Positions 36,001-43,709 of a stretch of DNA of 64,000 nt are shown one piece after another. A program made the position numbers and the translations under genes. The stretch comes from CALGLS01 sp965222105. GTDB taxonomy: Bacteria; Bacteroidota; Bacteroidia; Chitinophagales; Saprospiraceae. The stretch's first letter is position 1. Each line of letters starts with the position of its first letter. The notes under the pieces were generated by a model. The model did not search any database. It was not told where the DNA came from and saw nothing but the letters and a program-made list of their open reading frames with translations. The stretch lies in assembly GCA_965222105.1 (NCBI GenBank), contig CBDCTQ010000063.1:1-64000 (forward strand), in the 5' to 3' direction.

Positions 36001-38475
36001 CCAGTAACCCTGACGGCGGTGCCGATGGTGACCAACCCCGTCTGGTCGACCGGCGAAACTACCCAAAGCATCGTGGTCAACACCCCCGGCACCTATACCC
36101 TGACGGGGGGTACGGGCAGTTGTATGGCTTCGGATCAGGTCATCATTTTCGACGATCTTTGCACCATCGAATACCAGGTGTCGGGCACGGATATCATCCT
36201 GACATTCCTGACCGCCAGCACCGATAACGTAAAACTATTCGACGCCGACTACGCGGTGGTATGGAATTGCGACCCCTGGAACGGCACTCCCTGCAGCCAA
36301 ACCGAAACCATCACCGGACTTACTCCCGGGGCCACCTACCATCTGAGTTTGAGCTCCGATAACTGCGATGAGTCCCACACCATTGTCATCGACGATGGCG
36401 GCTGCGATGAAGACAATGACAACGACGGCGTCTGTGCCGATACCGATTGCGACGACAACGACCCGGCCATCCCAACCGATCCCGGCACGGCCTGCGACGA
36501 TGGCGACCCCAATACCGAAAACGACGTCATACAATCGGATGGATGTACCTGCCTGGGCACACCGATCAGCGGCGAATGTAATATTGTTGTTACAACAGCC
36601 AATGGAAGCATCATCGTTTCCGGCCTGACCGCCAATGAAAACACCAAGCTCTTCGACCCGGCCTTTACCATCGTCTGGCAATGCAGCCCCTGGGGCGGAA
36701 ACCCCTGCTCGGGGCTCGAACAAATAACCGGCTTGACAGAGGGCGACACCTATTTTCTGAGCGTTGAGTCGGATGTTTGCGATGAGTGGATACCCGTTGT
36801 AGTCGAAGGAGGTGGGTGTCCCGATGCCGACAACGACGGCGTTTGCGAAGGAGAAGATTGCGACGACAACGACCCGGCCATCCCGACCGATCCCGGCACG
36901 GCCTGCGACGATGGCGACCCCGACACCGAAAACGACGTCATACAATCGGATGGATGTACCTGCCTGGGCACACCGATCAGTGGCGAATGTAATATTGTTG
37001 TTACCACAGCCAATGGCAGCATCACCGTTTCCGGCCTGACCGCCAATGAGAACACCAAGCTCTTCAACCCCTCGTTTTCCATCGTATGGGAATGCAATCC
37101 CTGGGGCGGAAACCCCTGTTCAGGACTGGAGCAAATAACCGGCCTGACGGAGGGCGACACCTATTTTCTGAGTGTCCAGTCGGACGTTTGCGACGAGTGG
37201 ATACCGGTAACCGTGCAAGGTGGCGGCTGCACGGATAACGACAACGACGGCGTCTGTGAAGGAGAAGATTGTGACGACAACGATCCCTCCGTCCCCACCG
37301 CTCCCGGCACGGCTTGCGACGACGGCGATCCGAACACAGAAAACGACATCATCCAGTCGGATGGCTGCACCTGCGAAGGGACGCCGATTAATACCGACCT
37401 GGCCGATCTGGTCCTGTCTAATTTTGTGTACGTGGGGGCTACCAATGTCGATCCCGGAGAGGTGCTTTCGTTTAGCTTCAGCGCCTCCAATATCGGCACG
37501 GTGGCTACGGGCAGCTTTACGATCAAGTCGTATATATCTGTCGATCAAACCCTGAGTGCCGACGATGTGCAGGACGGGGTCATTCCCACCGGCAATTTCG
37601 GTCCCGGCCAAACGGTAGACAACATCGGCGGGGCACTGACGGTGCCTGCGGGCATGGCTGCAGGAGACTATTACGTCCTCCTATTCATCGATGCCGATGA
37701 CGACATCGAAGAGCTCTCCGAGTCGAACAATGTGATGGCTTCTTCGCCGGCCTTTACGGTCAACGAGGGAGTCAATTGTAGTGGTTCGCTTTCAGGGACT
37801 ACCTATCTGGGAGAGTTGGACGATCACGAATATTTTATTTCCAACAATATTGCTACGTGGTCGAATGCGCAGGCTTTTGCGGCGGCTGCCGGTGGCTACC
37901 TGGTGTCGTTTGGCGATGCGGCGGAGAATATTTTTGTGCGGGACCTCATCAATGAAATTTCGTTCATCGGTTACAACGATGACGACGACGACGGTACCTT
38001 TACCTGGGACAGTGGCGAGCCGGTTTCCTATACCAACATCGACAATCCCATCGACGACCGCTACGGCCATATGAACTTTTGGGATGGCGATTGGGGATTT
38101 GACGGACCGGTGACCCAACGCAAGTTCATCATCGAACGGCCTTGTAGTGCGGGCGCAGGGGCTGTCGCCGTCCATAGCTCATCGGGAGGCGGGGATCCGG
38201 AGGCAAATGCCAGCGAGTTGGAGATCGTACGGTTGTATCCCAATCCGGTATCGGATCAGTTGGTAGTGCAGGTGGAAAGTGGTGTCGAGCTGGCGGTCGA
38301 CCTGGTGGTTTACGATGCGTATGGCGGAGTGCTGGAGCTTCGGTCTGTGCAGTTGGTCAAAGGTCGTAAAAACATTGTTGTGACGGCGGGGCATTTGCCG
38401 AAAGGTGTTTTTGTGATTGGGTTAGTGAATGCTTCCGGGCGGTTGTTGGATGTGGGGCGGTTTGTGAAGGGGTAG
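33067..38475 (+). CDS. Type IX-secreted reprolysin-like metalloprotease with propeller, CARDB and C-type lectin domains
   Basis: 1802 residues, exported (signal LSFLFLLLLLPLAVGSAAQ). Zinc protease core near residues 200-430 with HEIGHNLGSPHTHNC at ~335 and a downstream MSYC Met-turn, as in M12B-like enzymes. Next come SprB/PKD-like modules (~430-570), then about seven ~55-residue repeats with WSKNFGGTSSDYF / IVKTNATGDIEWSQ patterns (~580-980), probably a propeller. Three Ca-binding thrombospondin-type-3-like blocks follow (DNDGVCEGEDCDDNDP), two spaced exactly 411 bp apart. A CARDB domain (~1460-1570), a C-type-lectin domain (~1580-1690) and a Por sorting domain (LYPNPVSDQLVVQV, ~1720-1802) complete it. 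Likely surface bound or secreted for protein degradation. Confidence 0.92.
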   Translation: MRSKPTVLGQGYSYLLSFLFLLLLLPLAVGSAAQNTPLFEVATKKSMQSANIEGTYLTLHKNVLQQLYSDDADQLILTIPLSGKTPVQVTLQKTKVLGDHFYLTTRSDSGRQGHPYKPGHYYQNTMPGQLAAISIFEDAINGVVVIDGQPYSLGPLASEEKNADPLYVFYNEASAAIPDLICSTPPPPPNKTLPGFAKAAAEMVDRLVYNYLEVDYELYLNKGGVTETADFITGLFNVIQAIYNLEEVDLQISEISIWTQQDTYDDSSTSILLSDFRSGIECINGDLAHYIDFGFIGGRAYIDGLCGPFAFAVSSVQSSFNDFPLYSYNGYLLAHEIGHNLGSPHTHNCSWPGGAIDNCATPEGSCDPGPPPTNGGTIMSYCTPNIDFTLGLGDLPGDLIRNTIDSKTCLGQKTYVSIFGDDIVGCPNQTTTLDATYPPCQNCTYVWNDGFVGPIRVVDVYDHIDYCVEVIDQQGQIFADHIAVNPYPLLVDIDITYPTNCDASIVTLSPSGGDGNYTYQWPDGSSGSSNNNLPAGDYTITISDGVCDLTRTISLATLPGIQLSRAMGASFTDRVGGIVLTPSGNIVLGGVTNGLDGELQSFLGSSDFCLSEIAPDGTLNWVNHFGGSNYDYCTDVIPTSDDGYLLAGETRSADGDVNSQYGNGDGWIVKTNATGDIEWSQNFGGTQYDVFNAAAPSNDGNYLLAGNTLSDDMDISNPLGLTDAWLVKASANGNLLWSKNFGGTSSDYFNDVTQASDGSIWAVGRSFSSDVDAPFNRGSTDLFVVRLNSNGDKIWSNTYGGQFLDEGNAIIETADGNMVIANVSSSNDGDILDGQGVNDAWIIKMDPNGNILWSKNFGGTSSEGAEAITETNDGGLFIAGYSYNYPIVNFQSAEYFVIKTDSDGNLEWENTYGGDDADFATAVLQADNDDYYIGGYANDDGADVPTNEGHDDWWLLHLSENAPSNVNIEASAPDVSNGPVTLTAVPMVTNPVWSTGETTQSIVVNTPGTYTLTGGTGSCMASDQVIIFDDLCTIEYQVSGTDIILTFLTASTDNVKLFDADYAVVWNCDPWNGTPCSQTETITGLTPGATYHLSLSSDNCDESHTIVIDDGGCDEDNDNDGVCADTDCDDNDPAIPTDPGTACDDGDPNTENDVIQSDGCTCLGTPISGECNIVVTTANGSIIVSGLTANENTKLFDPAFTIVWQCSPWGGNPCSGLEQITGLTEGDTYFLSVESDVCDEWIPVVVEGGGCPDADNDGVCEGEDCDDNDPAIPTDPGTACDDGDPDTENDVIQSDGCTCLGTPISGECNIVVTTANGSITVSGLTANENTKLFNPSFSIVWECNPWGGNPCSGLEQITGLTEGDTYFLSVQSDVCDEWIPVTVQGGGCTDNDNDGVCEGEDCDDNDPSVPTAPGTACDDGDPNTENDIIQSDGCTCEGTPINTDLADLVLSNFVYVGATNVDPGEVLSFSFSASNIGTVATGSFTIKSYISVDQTLSADDVQDGVIPTGNFGPGQTVDNIGGALTVPAGMAAGDYYVLLFIDADDDIEELSESNNVMASSPAFTVNEGVNCSGSLSGTTYLGELDDHEYFISNNIATWSNAQAFAAAAGGYLVSFGDAAENIFVRDLINEISFIGYNDDDDDGTFTWDSGEPVSYTNIDNPIDDRYGHMNFWDGDWGFDGPVTQRKFIIERPCSAGAGAVAVHSSSGGGDPEANASELEIVRLYPNPVSDQLVVQVESGVELAVDLVVYDAYGGVLELRSVQLVKGRKNIVVTAGHLPKGVFVIGLVNASGRLLDVGRFVKG

Positions 38476-38489
38476 GGATATCAGTAATA

Positions 38490-39170
38490 TTAAAATTCAG
38501 AATGCCCATCCACCATCACCCTTGCCAGTACATCAGGTTGTGAGACAGGAAGGGATTGTAAGACGTTTGTTAGGCGATGTTTAAAAGACTGAATCTCTGT
38601 CAGGGCCTGGTCGAGTTTGGCGGTGAAGGTAATTTTGTCGAAGGCGTATTTGACGTGGTTGTTGGTGAGGCGGGAGGTGTTTTCTTCGGTGTAGCCGGTT
38701 ATTTCAACCAGGCTGTCGCGTAAGCGTCCGTATATCCAGGGGTGGCCGATCCAGATGCGGTGCCACTGGGGGTTGTTGAGTTGGATCAAATGATTCCATT
38801 CGATGGCATCGTAAATGGCGGCGCAGCATTGGGGGGCGAGGAGTAGGTCATTTTCGGAACTAATGGCCAGGCCGCCGGATAGTGGGGGGATGTTTTCCAG
38901 GTCGTTGAGGTCGGTGTCTTTCAGTTCTTTGGTGAGGATAGGGTGGAGTTGGAGGTCGTCGATTTTTTCCAATTGCACCAGTTTTGTTCCCGGCGCGATG
39001 GACTGGATGCCGATGATCCCCAATTCCGCCAACGATTGCAACCATTGGGCGTTTCTTTCAGCGTCGGATTGAGGCGTTTCTGTCCGGGGGCGTTTGTGTA
39101 CTGTTTTTTGAGCGGGAGAGGGCTCTAGTTCCAGGACAGGGTCGATGGTATAGGTTGAAATTAAATTCAA
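38490..39170 (-). CDS. Hypothetical protein
   Basis: A 226-residue cytosolic protein, unrecognised. It has a charged N-terminal stretch (RPRTETPQSDAERN), a central region with PPLSGGLAISSENDLLLAPQCC and WHRIWIGHPWIYGR, and a helical C-terminus. The central part, with paired Cys and a WxxxWIGHPW motif, looks like a folded domain. It is convergent with the protease gene, 14 bp away. Confidence 0.6.
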   Translation of the reverse strand: MNLISTYTIDPVLELEPSPAQKTVHKRPRTETPQSDAERNAQWLQSLAELGIIGIQSIAPGTKLVQLEKIDDLQLHPILTKELKDTDLNDLENIPPLSGGLAISSENDLLLAPQCCAAIYDAIEWNHLIQLNNPQWHRIWIGHPWIYGRLRDSLVEITGYTEENTSRLTNNHVKYAFDKITFTAKLDQALTEIQSFKHRLTNVLQSLPVSQPDVLARVMVDGHSEF

Positions 39171-39753
39171 AATGGGGTTTGTCTGTCTACTGTTTGGGAA
39201 GACGCATACTCAATCCGGCGCAGACCATTGATCATCTGTTATGTTTTGTTCAAATCGCGGCTGATCACTACCTTCCTTTGCTAACCATTATTTCGGGAAT
39301 TAAGATGGGCAGGTTATCTCGACAAGCCCCTTTGGACAGCGCCATGCGTGGCAGTCTAAAATCCCTCTATTACAAGTCCTTTGGGGGATAAGGGAAACCT
39401 ACCCGTTGGGCAATTTTCGAGAACACAACCGAAATGTCTGGCCGGATCGAGTATATTGCGTAAACTAATTGTTACAAAAAAGCCAAATTGTACAAACGCA
39501 TCGCAACGTCGAGCAAATGACAGTTCCCTCAAAATAGAAAAAGGCTGCTGATTTAAGGGAAGTATTATGTTTACTTGAGTTGGTTATGGTTTGTTTTTAC
39601 AAGGTAAGCCAAAATTTCGTTTCATGTGGTTAATATTTTACGACAGTTTTTGGTATTTTTGACATATAAAAACAATGAAAATAATCCAATTTATGACATA
39701 AAGAATTGATTTTCAATTAAATAATTAATGACAGTATTTATCCAATCGACAAA
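39171..39753. other. Intergenic region with possible promoter box
   Basis: No gene seen. The last 130 bp is AT-rich and contains TATTTTTG at 39654-39661, which fits the TAnnTTTG -7 element and lies 93 bp before the start at 39754. The rest shows no repeat or structure that I can name. Confidence 0.4.
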
Positions 39754-41235
39754 ATGAAATCGACAAAGTTCCTTCAAATCCTCGAAAACCTGTCTTCCAG
39801 GGAGATGAAACAATTCCGGTTGTACCTTCGCTCACCCTATTTGAATAAGCGAAAAGAGCTTGCCCGGTTTTATGAAGTTTTGTTGGAGGAGTTGCGCCAT
39901 GCCGACTCCCAGCCTCTCGACAAAGAAGCGTTGCTTCGGCAGGTTTTTCCCGAAAGGGAGTACAGTTCCTCGAAATTCCATCGGATGATGTTCGGCTTGT
40001 ACCAGTTGGCTACTGAATTTCTGGCGATGGAGGAAATGCAGGAGGATCCCCTCCTCCGGTTCAAATGGAAGTTGAAAGCCCTGGATAAAAAAAACCTTAA
40101 ATACCTGCTCAAGGACGAACGGAAAATAGTTCGGCAAAACCTCGATTCTTTTCCCTACCGCGGCTTGACCTATTATCGCCAGACCATAGATTTGTATCAC
40201 GACCTGGCGCTTTATCCTACCGAAATGGGTTATCCTACTGCCGATGACAGCATCTACGAACTAATGGGTATTCTCGATGATTATTTCCTGATGGCTAAGC
40301 TCTGGTATGGTTGTGAATTGTATACCCGGAAGCAAATATTTAATGTAAAAACGGACCGACAACTCCTGGACGAGATCAGCCAATTGGTTGATAAAAAACT
40401 CCCTGAAAACAATCCCTTGTTTTTGCTTTACAGCCGGTTGCTTCAATGCCAGATCCAGGAAGAATTTTCTACCGATGTCTTCCTCCAACTTATCGAAGAT
40501 TACAAAATATATAACAACTATTTATCCCACAAAGAGCAACAAAGGATTTTCAGACATTTCGTCACTCTGGGTTATCGACAGATGAACAAATCCGGTGGAA
40601 AAGTATACACAAAGATCATTTTCGACTTGTATCGATATGGTCACGACCATCAGTTATTGGCCCATAAGGGCAATATGTCCGACATTTCCTTTAGCAACAT
40701 CGTTGTGGCGGGTTGTTTGTTGAAAAAGTTCGATTGGGTAGAAAAATTCATACCCGCCATGCAGTCTTCCCTTTCGGAAAAAAGCAGAGAAAACACCGTA
40801 ACACTTTGCTGGGCCTATTGTTATTTCCATCAGGGAAAACATCGCCAGACCATCGACACCTTGCAGGATGTGCGTTTCATCAACCATTCCTATACCCTAC
40901 GCGCAAGAACATTGTTGGTGCGAAGCCAATATGAAATGTATCTCCGCGATTCCACCTATTATTTTACCCTACGGTCGAGCCTGGATTCCTTCATAAGAAT
41001 GCTCTATCGCTATCAGAACAGAAAAATTTCACCTGAAAAAGCAACCGCTTATCTGCACCTTATAAAAGTAATCAGTCGAATGGTAGAGGACCATTTAAAA
41101 GACAAACTGACTGCCCGACACCGATCGAGGATCGACCGGATCATCGACGACAGCCAGCCCATGGTCGCTTTGCCCTGGATACAAGAAAAAGTGAAAAACC
41201 TTTACCAGTCCGTGGAAATCGCGGAAGAAGTTTGA
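39754..41235 (+). CDS. Conserved hypothetical protein, helical
   Basis: A 493-residue cytosolic protein, nearly all helical, beginning FLQILENLSSREMKQFRLYLRSPYLNKRKELARFYEVLLEEL. This N-terminal pattern occurs in large families of Saprospiria hypothetical proteins. The body (about 190-430) has repeating helix pairs with TPR-like spacing (LLYSRLLQCQ, VTLCWAYCYFHQGKHRQTIDTL). The function is unknown. It is directly followed, on the other strand, by a short GG-leader-like peptide gene. Confidence 0.75.
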   Translation: MKSTKFLQILENLSSREMKQFRLYLRSPYLNKRKELARFYEVLLEELRHADSQPLDKEALLRQVFPEREYSSSKFHRMMFGLYQLATEFLAMEEMQEDPLLRFKWKLKALDKKNLKYLLKDERKIVRQNLDSFPYRGLTYYRQTIDLYHDLALYPTEMGYPTADDSIYELMGILDDYFLMAKLWYGCELYTRKQIFNVKTDRQLLDEISQLVDKKLPENNPLFLLYSRLLQCQIQEEFSTDVFLQLIEDYKIYNNYLSHKEQQRIFRHFVTLGYRQMNKSGGKVYTKIIFDLYRYGHDHQLLAHKGNMSDISFSNIVVAGCLLKKFDWVEKFIPAMQSSLSEKSRENTVTLCWAYCYFHQGKHRQTIDTLQDVRFINHSYTLRARTLLVRSQYEMYLRDSTYYFTLRSSLDSFIRMLYRYQNRKISPEKATAYLHLIKVISRMVEDHLKDKLTARHRSRIDRIIDDSQPMVALPWIQEKVKNLYQSVEIAEEV

Positions 41236-41269
41236 TATTCGTTATTCAACAATATGTTTACGAATAAAC

Positions 41270-41392
41270 TCAGCCATCCAAATAGTCTTCTTGAATGACA
41301 AAATCATCTCCTCCTTTTAGCTGCTTGAGTTGCGCTTTTTTGAGCTGTGCATGTTGAAATTGTTTGATGCTTTTTTTGATCTTCTTTTTCAT
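41270..41392 (-). CDS. Short peptide with GG-type leader (possible RiPP or bacteriocin precursor)
   Basis: A 40-codon frame, ATG at 41392, stop at 41270. The product starts with a basic stretch (KKKIKKSIK), continues as an amphipathic helix (QFQHAQLKKAQLKQL) and then has KGGDDFVIQEDYLDG. Leader-like sequence ending LKGG is the double-glycine processing pattern of natural-product precursors in Bacteroidota. The 12-residue putative core is acidic and has no Cys, so it is not a classic lanthipeptide. No processing enzyme lies next to it. A two-component system follows downstream on the same strand. Confidence 0.5.
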   Translation of the reverse strand: MKKKIKKSIKQFQHAQLKKAQLKQLKGGDDFVIQEDYLDG

Positions 41393-41583
41393 GTTGTGAT
41401 AAGTTTAGGCATGGTATGGCCAGGTGTGGACGGGTGCTCACACGGACCATACAATGGGTGAAAAAATGGATTGGAATTTCTTTTACAAAGGTAAGTTAGC
41501 GACTACTGGAAGGGGGTAAAAACGATCTTTTGGAACGAGGGAAATCTTCTTGTGAAGGGAGAACATTTTCTTTTAAGTGAATT

Positions 41584-42336
41584 TCATTTCTTAGACCGCA
41601 GCAGGGGTAGTCGTAGCTGCAGGGCTGCCTTGAAGGAGTTGCTGACGGGGATGAATTGTTGGTTGGAAAGGAGCAGTTCCCGTTCGGTGCGGGCGATTAC
41701 GTGGTTGATGTTGACGGCGTAAGAGCGGTGTACCCGGAGGAGGTCGGGATGGGTGAACTGCTGGAGGAAGCTGTCGAGCGACGAAGAGTTGACATGTGTT
41801 TTGGCGGCGTTGGAAGAGGTTGATTTTTGAGCTTCAAAGACCAGCACCCGGCTACCATCGGCGCGGGCGTAAATAAGATCGTCGATGCGGATGCAGCGAT
41901 AAAACCTGTCGGGGCCTTTTATGTAAATCCGGTCGTTGGGGCTGTGGCTTGCCGGATCGGTCCACGTGGCGAAGGCCCTTACGAGTGAAGCAAATAGCTG
42001 GCGGGACGAAAAGGGTTTGACCAGGTAGTCGAAGTGGTCGACCAGAGCCGCTCGTTCGAGGTGAGACCGGCTGGAAAAAGAGGTGGTGAAGACTACGGGA
42101 AACTGTTGTTGGGACTGGATTTTACGGGCCAGGTCGATGCCGTCGAGGGTAGAGCCTTCGAGGTTGATGTCGAGGAAAGCCAGGTCGAAGACTGTATGCC
42201 GGAGGGCGGCCACTGCCTCCTCATCGGAATGGCAAATGGTGGTGTGGTTGTAGCCCAGATCGCGGAGCATGTCGGCCAGTTGGTCGGCAGAAGAAGGTTG
42301 GTCTTCGACGATTAGGATGTCTAGGTTGCTGGTCAT
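41584..42336 (-). CDS. LytTR-type response regulator
   Basis: A 250-residue regulator. The receiver domain (~5-125) keeps the acidic pocket (ILIVEDQP), phospho-acceptor Asp in LAFLDINLEG near 57 and Lys in YLVKPF near 108. The C-terminal LytTR DNA-binding domain (~145-245) has IRIDDLIYARADGSRVLV and LLRVHRSYAVNINHV. It lies 16 bp after the histidine kinase gene and must form a pair with it. Confidence 0.93.
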   Translation of the reverse strand: MTSNLDILIVEDQPSSADQLADMLRDLGYNHTTICHSDEEAVAALRHTVFDLAFLDINLEGSTLDGIDLARKIQSQQQFPVVFTTSFSSRSHLERAALVDHFDYLVKPFSSRQLFASLVRAFATWTDPASHSPNDRIYIKGPDRFYRCIRIDDLIYARADGSRVLVFEAQKSTSSNAAKTHVNSSSLDSFLQQFTHPDLLRVHRSYAVNINHVIARTERELLLSNQQFIPVSNSFKAALQLRLPLLRSKK

Positions 42337-42352
42337 GATATATGCTCTTCAA

Positions 42353-43186
42353 TCAACGAACAAGTATAAAATCAGGAAACCTCCCCCTAAAACAAAAACC
42401 ATTGCTGGTATCAATCTCTGCTTTTCCCTTTAGTTGGGTCATCATTTTTTCGATAATAATCAACCCTTTGCCGCCGGTTTTGGTGGGATGTTTTTCAAAA
42501 CCTACCCCGTTGTCTTTATAAACAAACCGGATACTTCCGTCGACGTCGGGAACGATGGTGAGGGATATGTTGGGGTGGGGTTCATTTGCGAAAGCGTATT
42601 TGACGGAGTTGTTCATCAGTTCGTAAAACAGCAGAGCCAGCCACCCCGCTTTTTCCACTTTTGTTTCAATGGGGGGCAGGGAGATGTGGAGATGGAGTTT
42701 TTTCTGCAAAAGGGGTTCGGCACTAAACTGGAGATCCTCTGCTATTTCGAGGAATCCTTCTTTCAGGGTGGCCACGGCGAAGAGGTCGTCGGCAGCCAGG
42801 CGCTTGTTGATGGACGCCAGGGCCCGGATCCTGTTTTCGGTATCCTGCAACTGGGCTTTGACCGATTGGTTGGCCGAAGCTTTTTGTAGGATATGGAGGA
42901 GTTGGGTTGTAAAATGGAGCTGCCCGTTGGAGCGGTGATTGATCTCTTCCACCATTGTTTTCATCAGCAGGTTGTGTTGGTACAGTTGGTGGATCTGCGT
43001 TTCTTTTTTTCTATTTTCCTCCTGGAAGTTTTTGCTTAAAGCGATCAAACAGGCCAGGAGGAATACCGTTCCCGAAAGGGTCAGATTTTGGGCAGCAATG
43101 ATGTTTGCTGTTCCGGAAAATACGACCATAGCCAAACCAAACAGGACGGCCACGACCAATAAGGGTTGGTGATAGAGGAGGTTCAT
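42353..43186 (-). CDS. Histidine kinase, HisKA_2 type
   Basis: About 277 residues from the ATG at 43186. Two membrane helices at the N-terminus (PLLVVAVLFGLAMVVF, LSGTVFLLACLIAL), a coiled linker, a HisKA_2 dimerisation motif with the phospho-accepting His in EEINHRSNGQLHFTTQLL near 95, and an HATPase domain with NNSVKYAF (N box) near 200 and DNGVGF near 235. No separate sensor domain, so it may sense through its membrane part or act with another protein. Pairs with the LytTR regulator. Confidence 0.9.
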   Translation of the reverse strand: MNLLYHQPLLVVAVLFGLAMVVFSGTANIIAAQNLTLSGTVFLLACLIALSKNFQEENRKKETQIHQLYQHNLLMKTMVEEINHRSNGQLHFTTQLLHILQKASANQSVKAQLQDTENRIRALASINKRLAADDLFAVATLKEGFLEIAEDLQFSAEPLLQKKLHLHISLPPIETKVEKAGWLALLFYELMNNSVKYAFANEPHPNISLTIVPDVDGSIRFVYKDNGVGFEKHPTKTGGKGLIIIEKMMTQLKGKAEIDTSNGFCFRGRFPDFILVR

Positions 43187-43441
43187 GGTTAGGATAGTTA
43201 CTATATTAGTTAATTGGAGCAATAGCGGACTATTGCTTTATTGACAAAATCTGGGGTCTTGTCGTCGAGGAGATGGGCCTATTCAATTGAAAACCGTCAG
43301 TGTCTTCGGGTGTTTCAGGTAAGCGTTTTTGTAAACGGTAAGCGTTTTTTTGGAGTTGTAAAAATTGTGCAGTAAAATATATAATTATTTGCAATAATAC
43401 AAGTTTTTATTTCTTATTCAAATATCGTGAATGTAAAATTT

Positions 43442-43449
43442 TACCTTTG
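43442..43449 (+). promoter_or_regulatory. Bacteroidota-type -7 promoter box (TACCTTTG)
   Basis: Same octamer as at 1221. It lies 268 bp before the hydrolase start, with a miniature element between. If it was the original promoter, the element now sits in the 5' untranslated region. Confidence 0.4.
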
Positions 43450-43497
43450 CGGTAAATAAAACCGGCTTTCCAACCGTATCTCCCGATATAAAAATCA

Positions 43498-43692
43498 GAG
43501 TGCGTGACATATCTACCTGGCGGTAGACAGGCCTGCCGGCCGGCAGGCGGGCTGCGACGAACGACGTCTGCACAGAGATTTTCTTTGTGAATCTTTGTTG
43601 CTTTCCCGAAACGAGTTCGGGACAAGCTGTGTCTTTGTGGTAAAGGCCGCAACGATTCCCGCCCTTCGGCGGGACAGGTTTGTCACACACTC
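43498..43692. mobile_element. Miniature ISKra4-type element (MITE), copy 2, with 9-bp target duplication
   Basis: 195 bp, GAGTGCGTGACA at the left end and TTTGTCACACACTC at the right. A perfect 9-bp direct repeat, TAAAAATCA, flanks it (43489-43497 and 43693-43701). Compared with copy 1 it has gained short hairpins: CCTGCCGGCCGGCAGGCGGG (43532), CCCGAAACGAGTTCGGGAC near 43615, and CCCGCCCTTCGGCGGGAC near 43660. It ends 17 bp before the start codon of the hydrolase gene. Confidence 0.88.
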
Positions 43693-43709
43693 TAAAAATC
43701 ATCATTGAC

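Noticed and set aside
34000..37600. Several long minus-strand frames over the metalloprotease gene, up to 291 codons
   Set aside because: Low-complexity G/V/I-rich translations caused by the regular GC-rich repeats of the real gene on the other strand.
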